Below, one piece after another: positions 1 to 8,011 of a DNA stretch of 38,256 nucleotides (within the stretch, counting starts at the first letter, position 1; every line of letters begins with the position of its first letter). The notes under the pieces were generated by a model. The model was not told where the DNA came from. It ran no database searches and was given only the letters and a program-made list of their open reading frames with translations. The translations under genes and the position numbers were made by a program. This DNA is from Treponema sp. (GTDB lineage Bacteria > Spirochaetota > Spirochaetia > Treponematales > Breznakiellaceae): assembly GCA_031265435.1 (NCBI GenBank), contig JAISCR010000167.1:1-38256 (forward strand). The letters run 5' to 3'.

Positions 1-9
1 CCCCCCCCC
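1..9 (-). repeat. Homopolymeric G tract (at least 9) inside a coding frame
   Basis: The first nine bases of the window are all C on the plus strand, so the minus-strand gene reads GGG GGG GGG in frame. The true length may be greater because the run touches the window edge. Poly-G tracts of this length are known sites of slipped-strand mispairing in other bacteria, including Treponema pallidum. Confidence 0.6.
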
Positions 10-432
10 GTTCAAAGCGCTTATATCGGCATGGGAAAAATAAAACAGTTTATTTCCGATAAATACGCTAATCCCATCCATGGCAGCCATCGTTTCTTCC
101 GCCTTTTCCCCGGGTATCCTGAAAGAAAAGGCGCGAATAAAAGGATAGTATTCAATATCAACAGGTTTAATATCGGCATACAGAACAATGTTTTGCAGAT
201 TTTTATGATAAACGGTTGTAGGCAGTAATTGAAATACGGCATCGCCCTGATTTAAGGCTGCCTCAAGCGACACGAACTGTGCATAATTTTTATCGATTTC
301 AATATTCACATGAACCGGAGCCTTCAATTCACCGATACTGTTCAAACCGGTACGAACATACCAGGCAAAGGAAACTCCCATCCCCATTATAAAAAACACT
401 GCGAGTATGGTTCCGGCCGGTTTTGCCGTCAT
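1..432 (-). CDS. Unknown N-terminally membrane-anchored protein (3' end outside window)
   Basis: I do not recognise this protein. The reading frame opens at ATG 432 and stays open to the window edge, giving 144 codons. It starts with a hydrophobic segment (about residues 8-24, TILAVFFIMGMGVSFAW), so it is either membrane-anchored or exported with an uncleaved signal. The remainder is soluble and mixed in character. The start codon overlaps the stop of the upstream glycosyltransferase gene as ATGA (429-432), so the two are very likely co-translated and may work on the same glycan or envelope component. The visible part ends with Asn followed by GGG GGG GGG, that is a run of at least nine G in the coding strand, which could make expression switchable. 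Real gene: fairly sure. Function: unknown. Confidence 0.7.
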   Translation of the reverse strand, partial: MTAKPAGTILAVFFIMGMGVSFAWYVRTGLNSIGELKAPVHVNIEIDKNYAQFVSLEAALNQGDAVFQLLPTTVYHKNLQNIVLYADIKPVDIEYYPFIRAFSFRIPGEKAEETMAAMDGISVFIGNKLFYFSHADISALNGGG

Positions 433-2018
433 ATTTTCTCCTCTTCATGAAAAGCTGTAAATTTATACAGTGCCCATATTTCCGCATTGTTCCTTTTGAA
501 CAGCTCTTTCAGCAAAGAATAAATATCGCGTCCTTTGTAGGCGTATTCCTTTGTCATGGTATAGCCGGATGGTACATACAGGGAGTCCATGTCCGTTTCC
601 GGAGGGCAAACAATGACAAAGAATTCTTTTTTGCCCTTACCGGCCCGTACAATGTCATCAAAGCTCTCCCTGGCGTCTATTTCCAGTCCGGGCGGCCTGT
701 AAAACCAGTAATCAAGCGGCTCGGGAAATGATCTGGTTTTTATAGCGTAGGCCCTGAACGGCGAAACGGTATTATGATAGATATAGTCTTCAAATTGTAT
801 GTCCGCCGCCGACTGGAACCCGGTCGCATAAGATAAAAGGATAAAAATATTTACCAGATACAGAGCCATTGCCGGTATTGAATAACGGAATTTCCATATT
901 TTTTTGAAAACCGTATCCTTCTCCGTTCTGGGAGAAAAACCGTAAATCATCAAAAAAAGTGAAGGAATAAGGATATTGATAAAGAAGCGAAGCTCTTTAT
1001 GACCGATCATTGAATGTACAACAAAAAAGAGAAGCACACCCCATGAAAACGGATGTTTTGGATAGCGTATAATCCCCGCGATACTCCCAGCCAGTATGAT
1101 AAACAGCATTAACGCATAACGCCTGTTTCCAAGCATAAGCTGTATGTATCCGTAGAAAGGCATGGATCCGTAAGTACTTGATTTGTCCAAAATAATATTC
1201 TGATAAAAATAATTAACGGGAGCCAGGGTAAAACTTCCGTATCCCCACCAGTCCAAAAAAGTAGCAGGGATAACAACGGCAATAATACCGGCAAAAATAA
1301 AAAGAATTTGCATAAAGGCCTGTTTTTTATCGCGTATCGATATGAAAAAAATCCAGAAAATAAAACCGGCCAGAAGAAATGCGACTTGATACCGGAATTC
1401 AAAGGCAAAGCCCCAGAAAACTCCGGTAATAAACAAAAGCCTGTTTGAATATTTCCTTTCCCCGAATTTGCCGGCGGAAACAGGCGTACTCCCCAATATC
1501 AAAATGGCAAACCCGATCATGCTGAAAGATGACGAGAAAGACTCGGATGAAGTCCTTACAAACATGTAGGGCAGGAATGACAACAGTACCATGCTATACA
1601 CGGCGCATTTCCGCCGGGAAGCTTCATCAAAAAAATGATACGCACAGAACATCATTGAACATATCATGAGCCAGGCAAGAAATGCGGAAAAATACCGGAG
1701 GATCGCAGCAAGCATAAAAGGATCATGTATTCCCGCCGTATTTGTAATTTTCAGGATCACAAAATAAATTGCGGGCTGCAGCCAGGGGCGCATCTTTGCC
1801 GGAAATTCCCATGAAAGCCGGGAGGAATCAATGGCGCCTGTTTTATAATATGCAAGCTCGATTGTCTGGAAATGCTCATCGAGGTGGTTATAGCCTTTAC
1901 TGAAAAACGCGGTTATACCAAGAACAAGGGCCAGAATCATTGACCACAACAGAACAAATTTTCTCCATTGTTTATCCCTCATTCCGGACTGTGAATATAT
2001 GACCGTCATAAGGTTATG
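429..2018 (-). CDS. GT22 / Alg9-like mannosyltransferase-type membrane protein
   Basis: This is a polytopic membrane protein of about 529 residues. Soon after the first membrane helix it has HLDEHFQ followed by TIELAYYKTG, which matches the acidic loop signature of family GT22 (ALG9/PIG-B type) glycosyltransferases. These use a polyprenyl-phosphate sugar donor. The loop is followed by many hydrophobic helices and a soluble C-terminal part. It would transfer a sugar to a lipid-linked or surface glycan at the outer face of the inner membrane; acceptor and sugar cannot be read from the sequence. I place the start at GTG 2018 because GGAGG lies 6 nt upstream. ATG 2009 and ATG 1982 (MRDKQWRKF, 10 residues before the first helix) are alternatives without a clear ribosome binding site. 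It overlaps the downstream gene by ATGA. Confidence 0.75.
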   Translation of the reverse strand, partial: HNLMTVIYSQSGMRDKQWRKFVLLWSMILALVLGITAFFSKGYNHLDEHFQTIELAYYKTGAIDSSRLSWEFPAKMRPWLQPAIYFVILKITNTAGIHDPFMLAAILRYFSAFLAWLMICSMMFCAYHFFDEASRRKCAVYSMVLLSFLPYMFVRTSSESFSSSFSMIGFAILILGSTPVSAGKFGERKYSNRLLFITGVFWGFAFEFRYQVAFLLAGFIFWIFFISIRDKKQAFMQILFIFAGIIAVVIPATFLDWWGYGSFTLAPVNYFYQNIILDKSSTYGSMPFYGYIQLMLGNRRYALMLFIILAGSIAGIIRYPKHPFSWGVLLFFVVHSMIGHKELRFFINILIPSLFLMIYGFSPRTEKDTVFKKIWKFRYSIPAMALYLVNIFILLSYATGFQSAADIQFEDYIYHNTVSPFRAYAIKTRSFPEPLDYWFYRPPGLEIDARESFDDIVRAGKGKKEFFVIVCPPETDMDSLYVPSGYTMTKEYAYKGRDIYSLLKELFKRNNAEIWALYKFTAFHEEEKI

Positions 2019-2204
2019 CACAGGGAACCTCCGTCTGTAAGGTGGTGGAGTCAATGCCGGAAGAAGAATATCTAACCACAAAGTCGAAAAAGTCGAATAA
2101 AAGGCGCATAAAGTGATACTTTCCTTCTACTTTTTTCCTTCTTCGACCTTGCGGTTCATTTATTTAATTCTTCGTACATCCACAATTTCATCGCTGTCAG
2201 GACA

Positions 2205-5200
2205 CTACTTTACCTTGGGAGGTCTGCCCCGCCGTTTCCCTGTTCCGGCGCCTGCCTTTGTCACGGGCTTTTTACTTTTGGAAGCCGGTTTAACGGTTTT
2301 TTTGACCGCGGCTTTCGCGCTTTCCGCCGCCTTGGGCTTGCGTCCGCGTTTGACAGGAGTTTTGTCGGCGGCCTTCTTTACGGCTGTCTTTTCGGCCTTC
2401 GGCGCGGCGATCTTTTTGACCGCCGGTTTCTTTACCGCCTTTTTGTCCCCGGCAGCTTTCCTGCCGGCCGGAGTCTTCCTGGCGGCGGCTTTTTTGGCCT
2501 CCGGCTTTGCGGTTTTTTTGGCTGCCGGTTTCTTCGCCGCCCTCGCGGGTACTTTTTTGTCCGCGGCTTTTTTTGCCGGGACGGCAGGTTTCCTTGCGGT
2601 TTTTGCCCTGGCAGAGATACTGTTGTTGATTACCGCCTGGGCTGCCGCAAGACGGGCAAGAGGCACCCGGAAGGGGGAACAGGACACATAGGTAAGGCCG
2701 GCCCGGTAGCAAAAGTCGATGGTAAGAGGATCTCCGCCGTGCTCTCCGCAGATTCCGCATTTCAGATCCGGGTTGACGGAACGGCCCTGCTCTACCGCGT
2801 AACCAATAAGATAACCTACCCCTTCTTCATCTATGGATTTGAAGGGATCGACATCAAGCACATTCTGCTTGAGGTAGCTCGGCAGGAAAGATGCGACATC
2901 ATCTCTGCTGAAGGCAAAGGTCATCTGGGTAAGATCGTTGGTACCAAAACTGAAAAAGTCCGCATACCTTGCCACATGGGCCGAACGGATTGCGGCTCTG
3001 GGCACTTCGATCATGGTGCCGATTTTGACAGGAACACTCACTCCCGCTTCACCAAAGACTTTTTTCAGTATTGTTTCTGCATTGGGACGGAGCAGTTTTA
3101 ATTCCCGCGCCGTTACGACGATGGGGATCATAATCTCGGGCTGCACGGGAATCTTCTGCTTGATACATTCCACGGCAGCCAGCGCGATGGCTTCAACCTG
3201 CATGTCATAGATCTCAGGATATGTAACGGCCAGACGGCAGCCCCGGTGTCCAAGCATTGGGTTCTGTTCATGAAGGCTGTCGATTTTGGGCTGAAGCGCC
3301 GCGGCATCAACCTTGAGGAAGTCGGCCAGTTCCCTGGTTTCCTCCTCTGTCTTTGGAACAAATTCATGGAGCGGCGGATCGAGAAGCCGGATCGTAACCG
3401 GACGGCCTTCCATTGCCTTGAATATTCCAAAGAAGTCTTTCTGCTGCAGGGGAAGGATCTCTTTAAGGGCGGCCTTCCGCTCTTCCAGAGTATCGGCCAC
3501 AATCATGGCCCGGAAATGAATCAGCTTTGCCTTGTCAAAGAACATGTGCTCGGTACGGCAGAGCCCTACTCCCTGGGCGCCGAAGGCAAAGGCCCTGGCC
3601 GCGTCTTCCGGCTGATCCGCGTTTGTACGGACTTCAAAGCCTTTGAGGATTTTGCCGTGCGCGGTTTTTCTCTGTGCGGAAGAGCAGATCTCGTCGCACC
3701 AAGAGAGGAAGGTACTCATGTCTGTGGAAATATCAGGCGTAACGAGGGGCAGTTTGCCTTCGTACACATCTCCTGAGGAACCGTCAATGGTGATCCAGTC
3801 CCCTTCCTGAAAGGTCCTGTCTCCAATCACCATGGTCTTGCCCTGTACCAGCACTTCTTTCGCGCCGGCCACACAGGGGGTACCCATACCGCGGGCCACT
3901 ACCGCCGCATGGCTGGTCATGCCGCCGGTGGAGGTTAGAATGCCCTGGGAAGCGACCATGCCGCCGATATCTTCGGGGCTGGTATCTTTGCGCACCAGAA
4001 GCACTTTCTTGCCCAGGGCGTGCCATGTTTCCGCCTCCCAGGCATCGAACACGATCTGCCCGCAGGCGGCTCCCGGAGAAGCATTGAGTCCCTTAGTCAT
4101 GGATACCGCGGTTTTAAGGACATCGGCATCTATCATGGGGTGGAGAAGCTGATCCAGCAGGGCCGGGCTTACCCGCAGTACGGCGGTATTCTTGTCGATG
4201 AGTTTTTCCGCCACCATGTCTACCGCGCACTTTACCGCCGCAGTCCCGGTACGTTTGCCATTCCTGGTCTGGAGAATAAAAAGCTTCCCCTGCTGGATGG
4301 TAAATTCCATATCCTGCATGTCCTGGAAATGTTTTTCGAGCCTATTCTTGATGGCGATAAGCTGATCGTAAACTTTCTTGTTGGTCTTTTCCAGGTCGGA
4401 AATTTTCTCCGGAGTACGGATACCGGCTACTACATCCTCACCCTGGGCATTCATAAGGTATTCACCGTAGAATTCGTTCTTCCCCGTGGAAGGATCCCGG
4501 CTGAAACAGACCCCGGTTCCCGAATCGCTGCCGAAGTTGCCGAAGACCATGGACTGTACGTTTACCGCCGTTCCCCGGACATTGCGAATTTCGTTGATCT
4601 GCCGGTAGCGGATCGCCCTTTCGTTCATCCAGGAACTGAATACCGCTTCAATGGCGCCCCAGAGTTGTTCCAGGGGCCTCTGGGGGAAATCCTTCTTTGC
4701 CGTTTTCTTGATAATTCTCTTGTACTCGTCAACGAGCGCCGCCAAATCCCCGGCGTCCAGGTCGGTGTCAAGCTTGATGTTTTTGGATTTCTTCATCTCC
4801 GAAATAGCTTCTTCAAAATCCTTATGGGGGACCCCCATTACCACATCACCGTACATTTGGATAAAACGGCGGTAGGCATCCCAGGCAAAACGCACGTTTT
4901 CCGTTTTCCGGGCCAGGCCCTGAACCGCCCTGTCATTCATTCCCAGATTGAGGATCGTATCCATCATTCCGGGCATGGAAACCGGAGCGCCTGAACGAAC
5001 CGATACCAGCAGGGGATCTTCGGGATCTCCCAGTTTCTTTCCCATCACCTTTTCCAGTTTTTTGAGGTAACTTTCGACTTCCTGCCGGAGAGTTTTCGGA
5101 AATTCCTGTTTATTTTCATAGTACGCGGCACACATTTCCGTGGAAATCGTAAAACCCGGGGGAACGGGAATTCCCAGATTGGTCATTTCCGCCAGATTGG

Positions 5201-5288
5201 CGCCCTTTCCGCCCAAAATATCTTTCATCTTCGCATCCCCTTCGGCTTTTCCCTCGCCGAAGAAGTATACATTCTGTTTCCTGACCAT
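2205..5288 (-). CDS. ppdK: Pyruvate, phosphate dikinase with a histone-like C-terminal tail
   Basis: The enzyme interconverts pyruvate, ATP and phosphate with PEP, AMP and PPi, and is central to PPi-linked glycolysis in many anaerobes. The N-terminal ATP-grasp part begins YFFGEGKAEGDAKMKDILGG. The phosphohistidine domain has GGMTSHAAVVARG with the swinging His at residue 460. The C-terminal TIM barrel carries GTNDLTQMTFAFSRDD and CGEHGGDP with the catalytic Cys at 847. Catalytic homology ends near residue 885, where family members usually stop. From residue 892 to 1027 there is an extra 136-residue tail with 40 Lys and 10 Arg, rich in Ala and Pro. It contains RGRKPK and, near the end, RRGRPPK, both AT-hook-like. 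The start at ATG 5288 has GGAGG 5 nt upstream. The tail is in frame with the enzyme and has no stop between, so it is a true extension in this sequence. Confidence 0.96.
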   Translation of the reverse strand: MVRKQNVYFFGEGKAEGDAKMKDILGGKGANLAEMTNLGIPVPPGFTISTEMCAAYYENKQEFPKTLRQEVESYLKKLEKVMGKKLGDPEDPLLVSVRSGAPVSMPGMMDTILNLGMNDRAVQGLARKTENVRFAWDAYRRFIQMYGDVVMGVPHKDFEEAISEMKKSKNIKLDTDLDAGDLAALVDEYKRIIKKTAKKDFPQRPLEQLWGAIEAVFSSWMNERAIRYRQINEIRNVRGTAVNVQSMVFGNFGSDSGTGVCFSRDPSTGKNEFYGEYLMNAQGEDVVAGIRTPEKISDLEKTNKKVYDQLIAIKNRLEKHFQDMQDMEFTIQQGKLFILQTRNGKRTGTAAVKCAVDMVAEKLIDKNTAVLRVSPALLDQLLHPMIDADVLKTAVSMTKGLNASPGAACGQIVFDAWEAETWHALGKKVLLVRKDTSPEDIGGMVASQGILTSTGGMTSHAAVVARGMGTPCVAGAKEVLVQGKTMVIGDRTFQEGDWITIDGSSGDVYEGKLPLVTPDISTDMSTFLSWCDEICSSAQRKTAHGKILKGFEVRTNADQPEDAARAFAFGAQGVGLCRTEHMFFDKAKLIHFRAMIVADTLEERKAALKEILPLQQKDFFGIFKAMEGRPVTIRLLDPPLHEFVPKTEEETRELADFLKVDAAALQPKIDSLHEQNPMLGHRGCRLAVTYPEIYDMQVEAIALAAVECIKQKIPVQPEIMIPIVVTARELKLLRPNAETILKKVFGEAGVSVPVKIGTMIEVPRAAIRSAHVARYADFFSFGTNDLTQMTFAFSRDDVASFLPSYLKQNVLDVDPFKSIDEEGVGYLIGYAVEQGRSVNPDLKCGICGEHGGDPLTIDFCYRAGLTYVSCSPFRVPLARLAAAQAVINNSISARAKTARKPAVPAKKAADKKVPARAAKKPAAKKTAKPEAKKAAARKTPAGRKAAGDKKAVKKPAVKKIAAPKAEKTAVKKAADKTPVKRGRKPKAAESAKAAVKKTVKPASKSKKPVTKAGAGTGKRRGRPPKVK

Positions 5289-5318
5289 ATATCCTCCAAA
5301 AAGAATTCAATACATTTA

Positions 5319-5324
5319 ATTATA
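5319..5324 (-). promoter_or_regulatory. Probable -10 box for ppdK
   Basis: A perfect TATAAT on the minus strand lies 30 nt upstream of the ppdK start codon. It would give a leader of about 24 nt that includes the GGAGG ribosome binding site. No convincing -35 element is visible at the expected distance. Confidence 0.45.
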
Positions 5325-5416
5325 GATTAAAACATAAAAAAAGAAAAGACAGCAAAAGCCCACAGGGACAGGCACTATCTATTCCTTCTTCACTATTCAT
5401 TAATCCTTCTCCGGTC

Positions 5417-5422
5417 TATAAT
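5417..5422 (+). promoter_or_regulatory. -10 box of hrpA, placed for a leaderless transcript
   Basis: A perfect TATAAT is followed by AAAAAG and then the hrpA ATG at 5429, a gap of exactly 6 nt. Transcription starting about 7 nt after the -10 box would begin at the start codon. No Shine-Dalgarno sequence precedes this ATG. The -35 region is weak. Confidence 0.5.
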
Positions 5423-5428
5423 AAAAAG

Positions 5429-8011
5429 ATGAATTATTCCGATTTACCTGTCTACAGGCATAAAGACATTATTCTCCGGGCGCTGCAGGAAAACCAGGTG
5501 CTGGTGGTGGAAAGTCCCACCGGTTCGGGAAAGACCACCCAGCTCCCCGTTATCCTTTTGGAGGCAGGCTATTCAAAAAACGGGATCATCGGCGTTACCC
5601 AGCCCCGCAGAATCGCTGCGGTTTCCGTAAGCGAATTCATTGCCCGCCAGCTGGGAAATTCCGTCCCCGGGGACACGGGCTGTCCCGTAGGCTACAAGAT
5701 GCGTTTTGAGGACAGAACCAACGCCGATACCAGGATAAAGATCATGACCGACGGAATCCTCCTTCAGGAGATGAAGCTGGATCCATGGCTTTCAAAGTAC
5801 AGCCTTCTTGTGGTAGACGAGGCCCACGAACGGAGTCTCAACATCGACTTTATTCTGGGACTCCTGAAACGGGTACTGGAAACCAGAAAAGACTTCAAGG
5901 TGATCATCTCCAGCGCCACTATCAATGCGGAGGTTTTTTCCGAATACTTCGGGGAATGTCCCGTGGTGAAGATCGATGCGGTTACCTACCCGGTTACGCT
6001 GATCTACGATCCGGCGCTCATTCAGAGAGAAACACTCAAAAATTCAATCGAACAGCAAACAAAGTTTCCTGCCAAACCCGATCTCCCGGACAGACATTCC
6101 GGAACAAGCCGCTCCGCGGCGGAGGCGATCATCGACAAGATCGCCGCCATTGTGGAACGCTTTACCGGAGAAAAAAGGGAAGGAGACATACTGATCTTCC
6201 TTTCCGGCGAGAAGATGATCAAGGACTGCATGAACCGGCTTACTTTTAGTTCGGCGGGGCCGGGTCTCCATCTGCTGCCCCTCTACGGAAGGCTCGGCAA
6301 GGAAGAACAGGAGCGGGTTTTTGAAAAACCGCCTTCGGGCAAAACCAAGGTAGTGCTCTCCACCAACATTGCGGAAACTTCGGTAACCATAGACGGCATT
6401 ACCTGTGTCATTGATTCGGGATTTTCAAAACTCTCCTGGTACAATCCCAGAACCTTTACCGCAAGTCTTGTGGAGGCTCCTGTTTCAAAGGCGTCGGCCA
6501 ACCAGCGCAAGGGCCGGGCCGGCCGTACCAGGGAAGGGAACTGTTACCGTCTTTACACACGCAAGGATTTTGAAAACCGGCCCCTCTTTACCACCGAGGA
6601 GATTTACCGGACCGACCTTTCCGAAGTAGTGCTCCGTATGGCGGATCTGGGGCTCACCGACTTCGAGGAATTTGATTTTATTTCGGCTCCCGGCCGGGAA
6701 GGCCTTATAGCGGCAATAGAAACCCTGAACCTCCTTGAAGCCCTGGAAAGCGACAGAACTCTTTCCCGTACCGGGCATCTCATGACGGAGTTTCCCCTGC
6801 CTCCCCGGCAGAGCCGTATCATCGTGGAAGCAATTCTCCGTTATCCTGAAGTTCTTGAAGAAACGGTTATTGCCGCGGCCTTCCTGTCAACCCAGAGCCC
6901 CTACATCCTTCCCCCGGGGGAAGAGATGGACGCCCGCAAGGCCCACCACAGTTTCCGCGACCCGGGCGGAGACTTTGTTTCCTATCTCAAACTCTACCGT
7001 TCCTATGCGGAGGCCGCAAGCAGGCAGCGTTTCTGTGAAAAAAACTATCTTGACGAGCGGGCCATGGCGGAAATTTTCAATGTGGTGGATCAACTCGAAG
7101 AGATTATCGCCGCGCAAAACATACCGGTCTTGTCCGGAGGCAAAACCGAAGATTACCTTCTCTGCGTAGCCAGAGGGCTTATACAGTTTGTCTGCGTAAG
7201 GGAAGGCAGGGAAACCTACCGCAGCCTTACTGCCGACAGGATCATCATACACCCCGGTTCGGTAATGTTCCGCATGGATCCTGAATTCATTGTAGCCGGG
7301 GAAATTGTCCGCACTTCAAGGATGTACGCAATGTCGGTTTCCCCCCTCTCCCGGAAAACACTGGAAATGATAAATCCCGAGCTGTTCGGCGCCTTCGCTC
7401 TCAAAGGCCCGGGGAGGGAAGGCGGCAAAAGATCTGCGGAAAAGTTAAAAAAACCGAGAGACTTTACCAACAATATCAGGATTGCCGATACGGTTTTTGA
7501 GATCAAAACGGTAAAAGGCAAAAAAGAAGTAAACCTGCCGTGGGAAAAACTCTCCGCAATAAAAGACAGTATCCCTGCGGAAGTTGTCTACAAGGGCCTG
7601 CGCGGCATAATTACTGTCAATGGAAGCTACAGGCTTCTGGCAGGGGAGAAACTGGAACTGATACTGCTGCTGGCTTCCCGGCTGGACATTGACGGCGCGC
7701 TGGAACGGAACTGGCCGCGGAAGGAAAACTTTGATTCACGGAGAGACCTGGACGCAATTCTGAAACAGATGGACAAACTGGTAAGCCCCGCGCCCTGGAA
7801 AAAAGGAAGCCGGGAGCTGGGGTTTATTTCCCTCTTTACCGACGGGGAAGGAAACTACTGGTTCCGCTGTTCACGGGGCTTCCATACCAGTCTCAACGAG
7901 AGCGTCTCAAGCCTTGAAGCCCTCATTGATGAACTGGGAGAAGAGGTAGACATAGAAAAGAAACATATCGTCAACCAGACTTACCGGAGGCTTTCAGATT
8001 ATCTCAGTTAA
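5429..8011 (+). CDS. hrpA: HrpA-type DEAH-box ATP-dependent RNA helicase
   Basis: This 860-residue protein has the DEAH/RHA helicase motifs in order: Walker A PTGSGKTT (residues 30-37), QPRRIAA (motif Ia), MTDGILLQEM, DEAH followed by ERS (from residue 130), SAT (about 162), a conserved NIAETSVTIDG block and QRKGRAGR (about 358-365). The helicase-associated and OB-like regions follow. Members unwind RNA and act in RNA processing or ribosome rescue in the cytoplasm. It is shorter than E. coli HrpA, as is common outside the enterobacteria. The start is supported by the short N-terminus (LPVYRHKDIILRAL) that matches the family and by the -10 box 6 nt upstream. Its last codon overlaps the end of the convergent esterase gene (8008-8011). 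Confidence 0.92.
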   Translation: MNYSDLPVYRHKDIILRALQENQVLVVESPTGSGKTTQLPVILLEAGYSKNGIIGVTQPRRIAAVSVSEFIARQLGNSVPGDTGCPVGYKMRFEDRTNADTRIKIMTDGILLQEMKLDPWLSKYSLLVVDEAHERSLNIDFILGLLKRVLETRKDFKVIISSATINAEVFSEYFGECPVVKIDAVTYPVTLIYDPALIQRETLKNSIEQQTKFPAKPDLPDRHSGTSRSAAEAIIDKIAAIVERFTGEKREGDILIFLSGEKMIKDCMNRLTFSSAGPGLHLLPLYGRLGKEEQERVFEKPPSGKTKVVLSTNIAETSVTIDGITCVIDSGFSKLSWYNPRTFTASLVEAPVSKASANQRKGRAGRTREGNCYRLYTRKDFENRPLFTTEEIYRTDLSEVVLRMADLGLTDFEEFDFISAPGREGLIAAIETLNLLEALESDRTLSRTGHLMTEFPLPPRQSRIIVEAILRYPEVLEETVIAAAFLSTQSPYILPPGEEMDARKAHHSFRDPGGDFVSYLKLYRSYAEAASRQRFCEKNYLDERAMAEIFNVVDQLEEIIAAQNIPVLSGGKTEDYLLCVARGLIQFVCVREGRETYRSLTADRIIIHPGSVMFRMDPEFIVAGEIVRTSRMYAMSVSPLSRKTLEMINPELFGAFALKGPGREGGKRSAEKLKKPRDFTNNIRIADTVFEIKTVKGKKEVNLPWEKLSAIKDSIPAEVVYKGLRGIITVNGSYRLLAGEKLELILLLASRLDIDGALERNWPRKENFDSRRDLDAILKQMDKLVSPAPWKKGSRELGFISLFTDGEGNYWFRCSRGFHTSLNESVSSLEALIDELGEEVDIEKKHIVNQTYRRLSDYLS

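Noticed and set aside
2113-2691. Long plus-strand frame rich in Ala, Phe and Leu opposite the ppdK tail
   Set aside because: It is the antisense of the Lys/Ala-rich repeats; it has no ribosome binding site and its hydrophobic look comes from the complement of AAG and GCC codons.
4020-4994. 324-codon plus-strand frame inside ppdK
   Set aside because: It is fully antisense to well-conserved catalytic sequence and has no recognisable motifs.
6085-6095. Partial match to the dispersed repeat (GGACAGACA) in hrpA
   Set aside because: Only nine bases match and they lie in normal coding sequence, so chance is sufficient.
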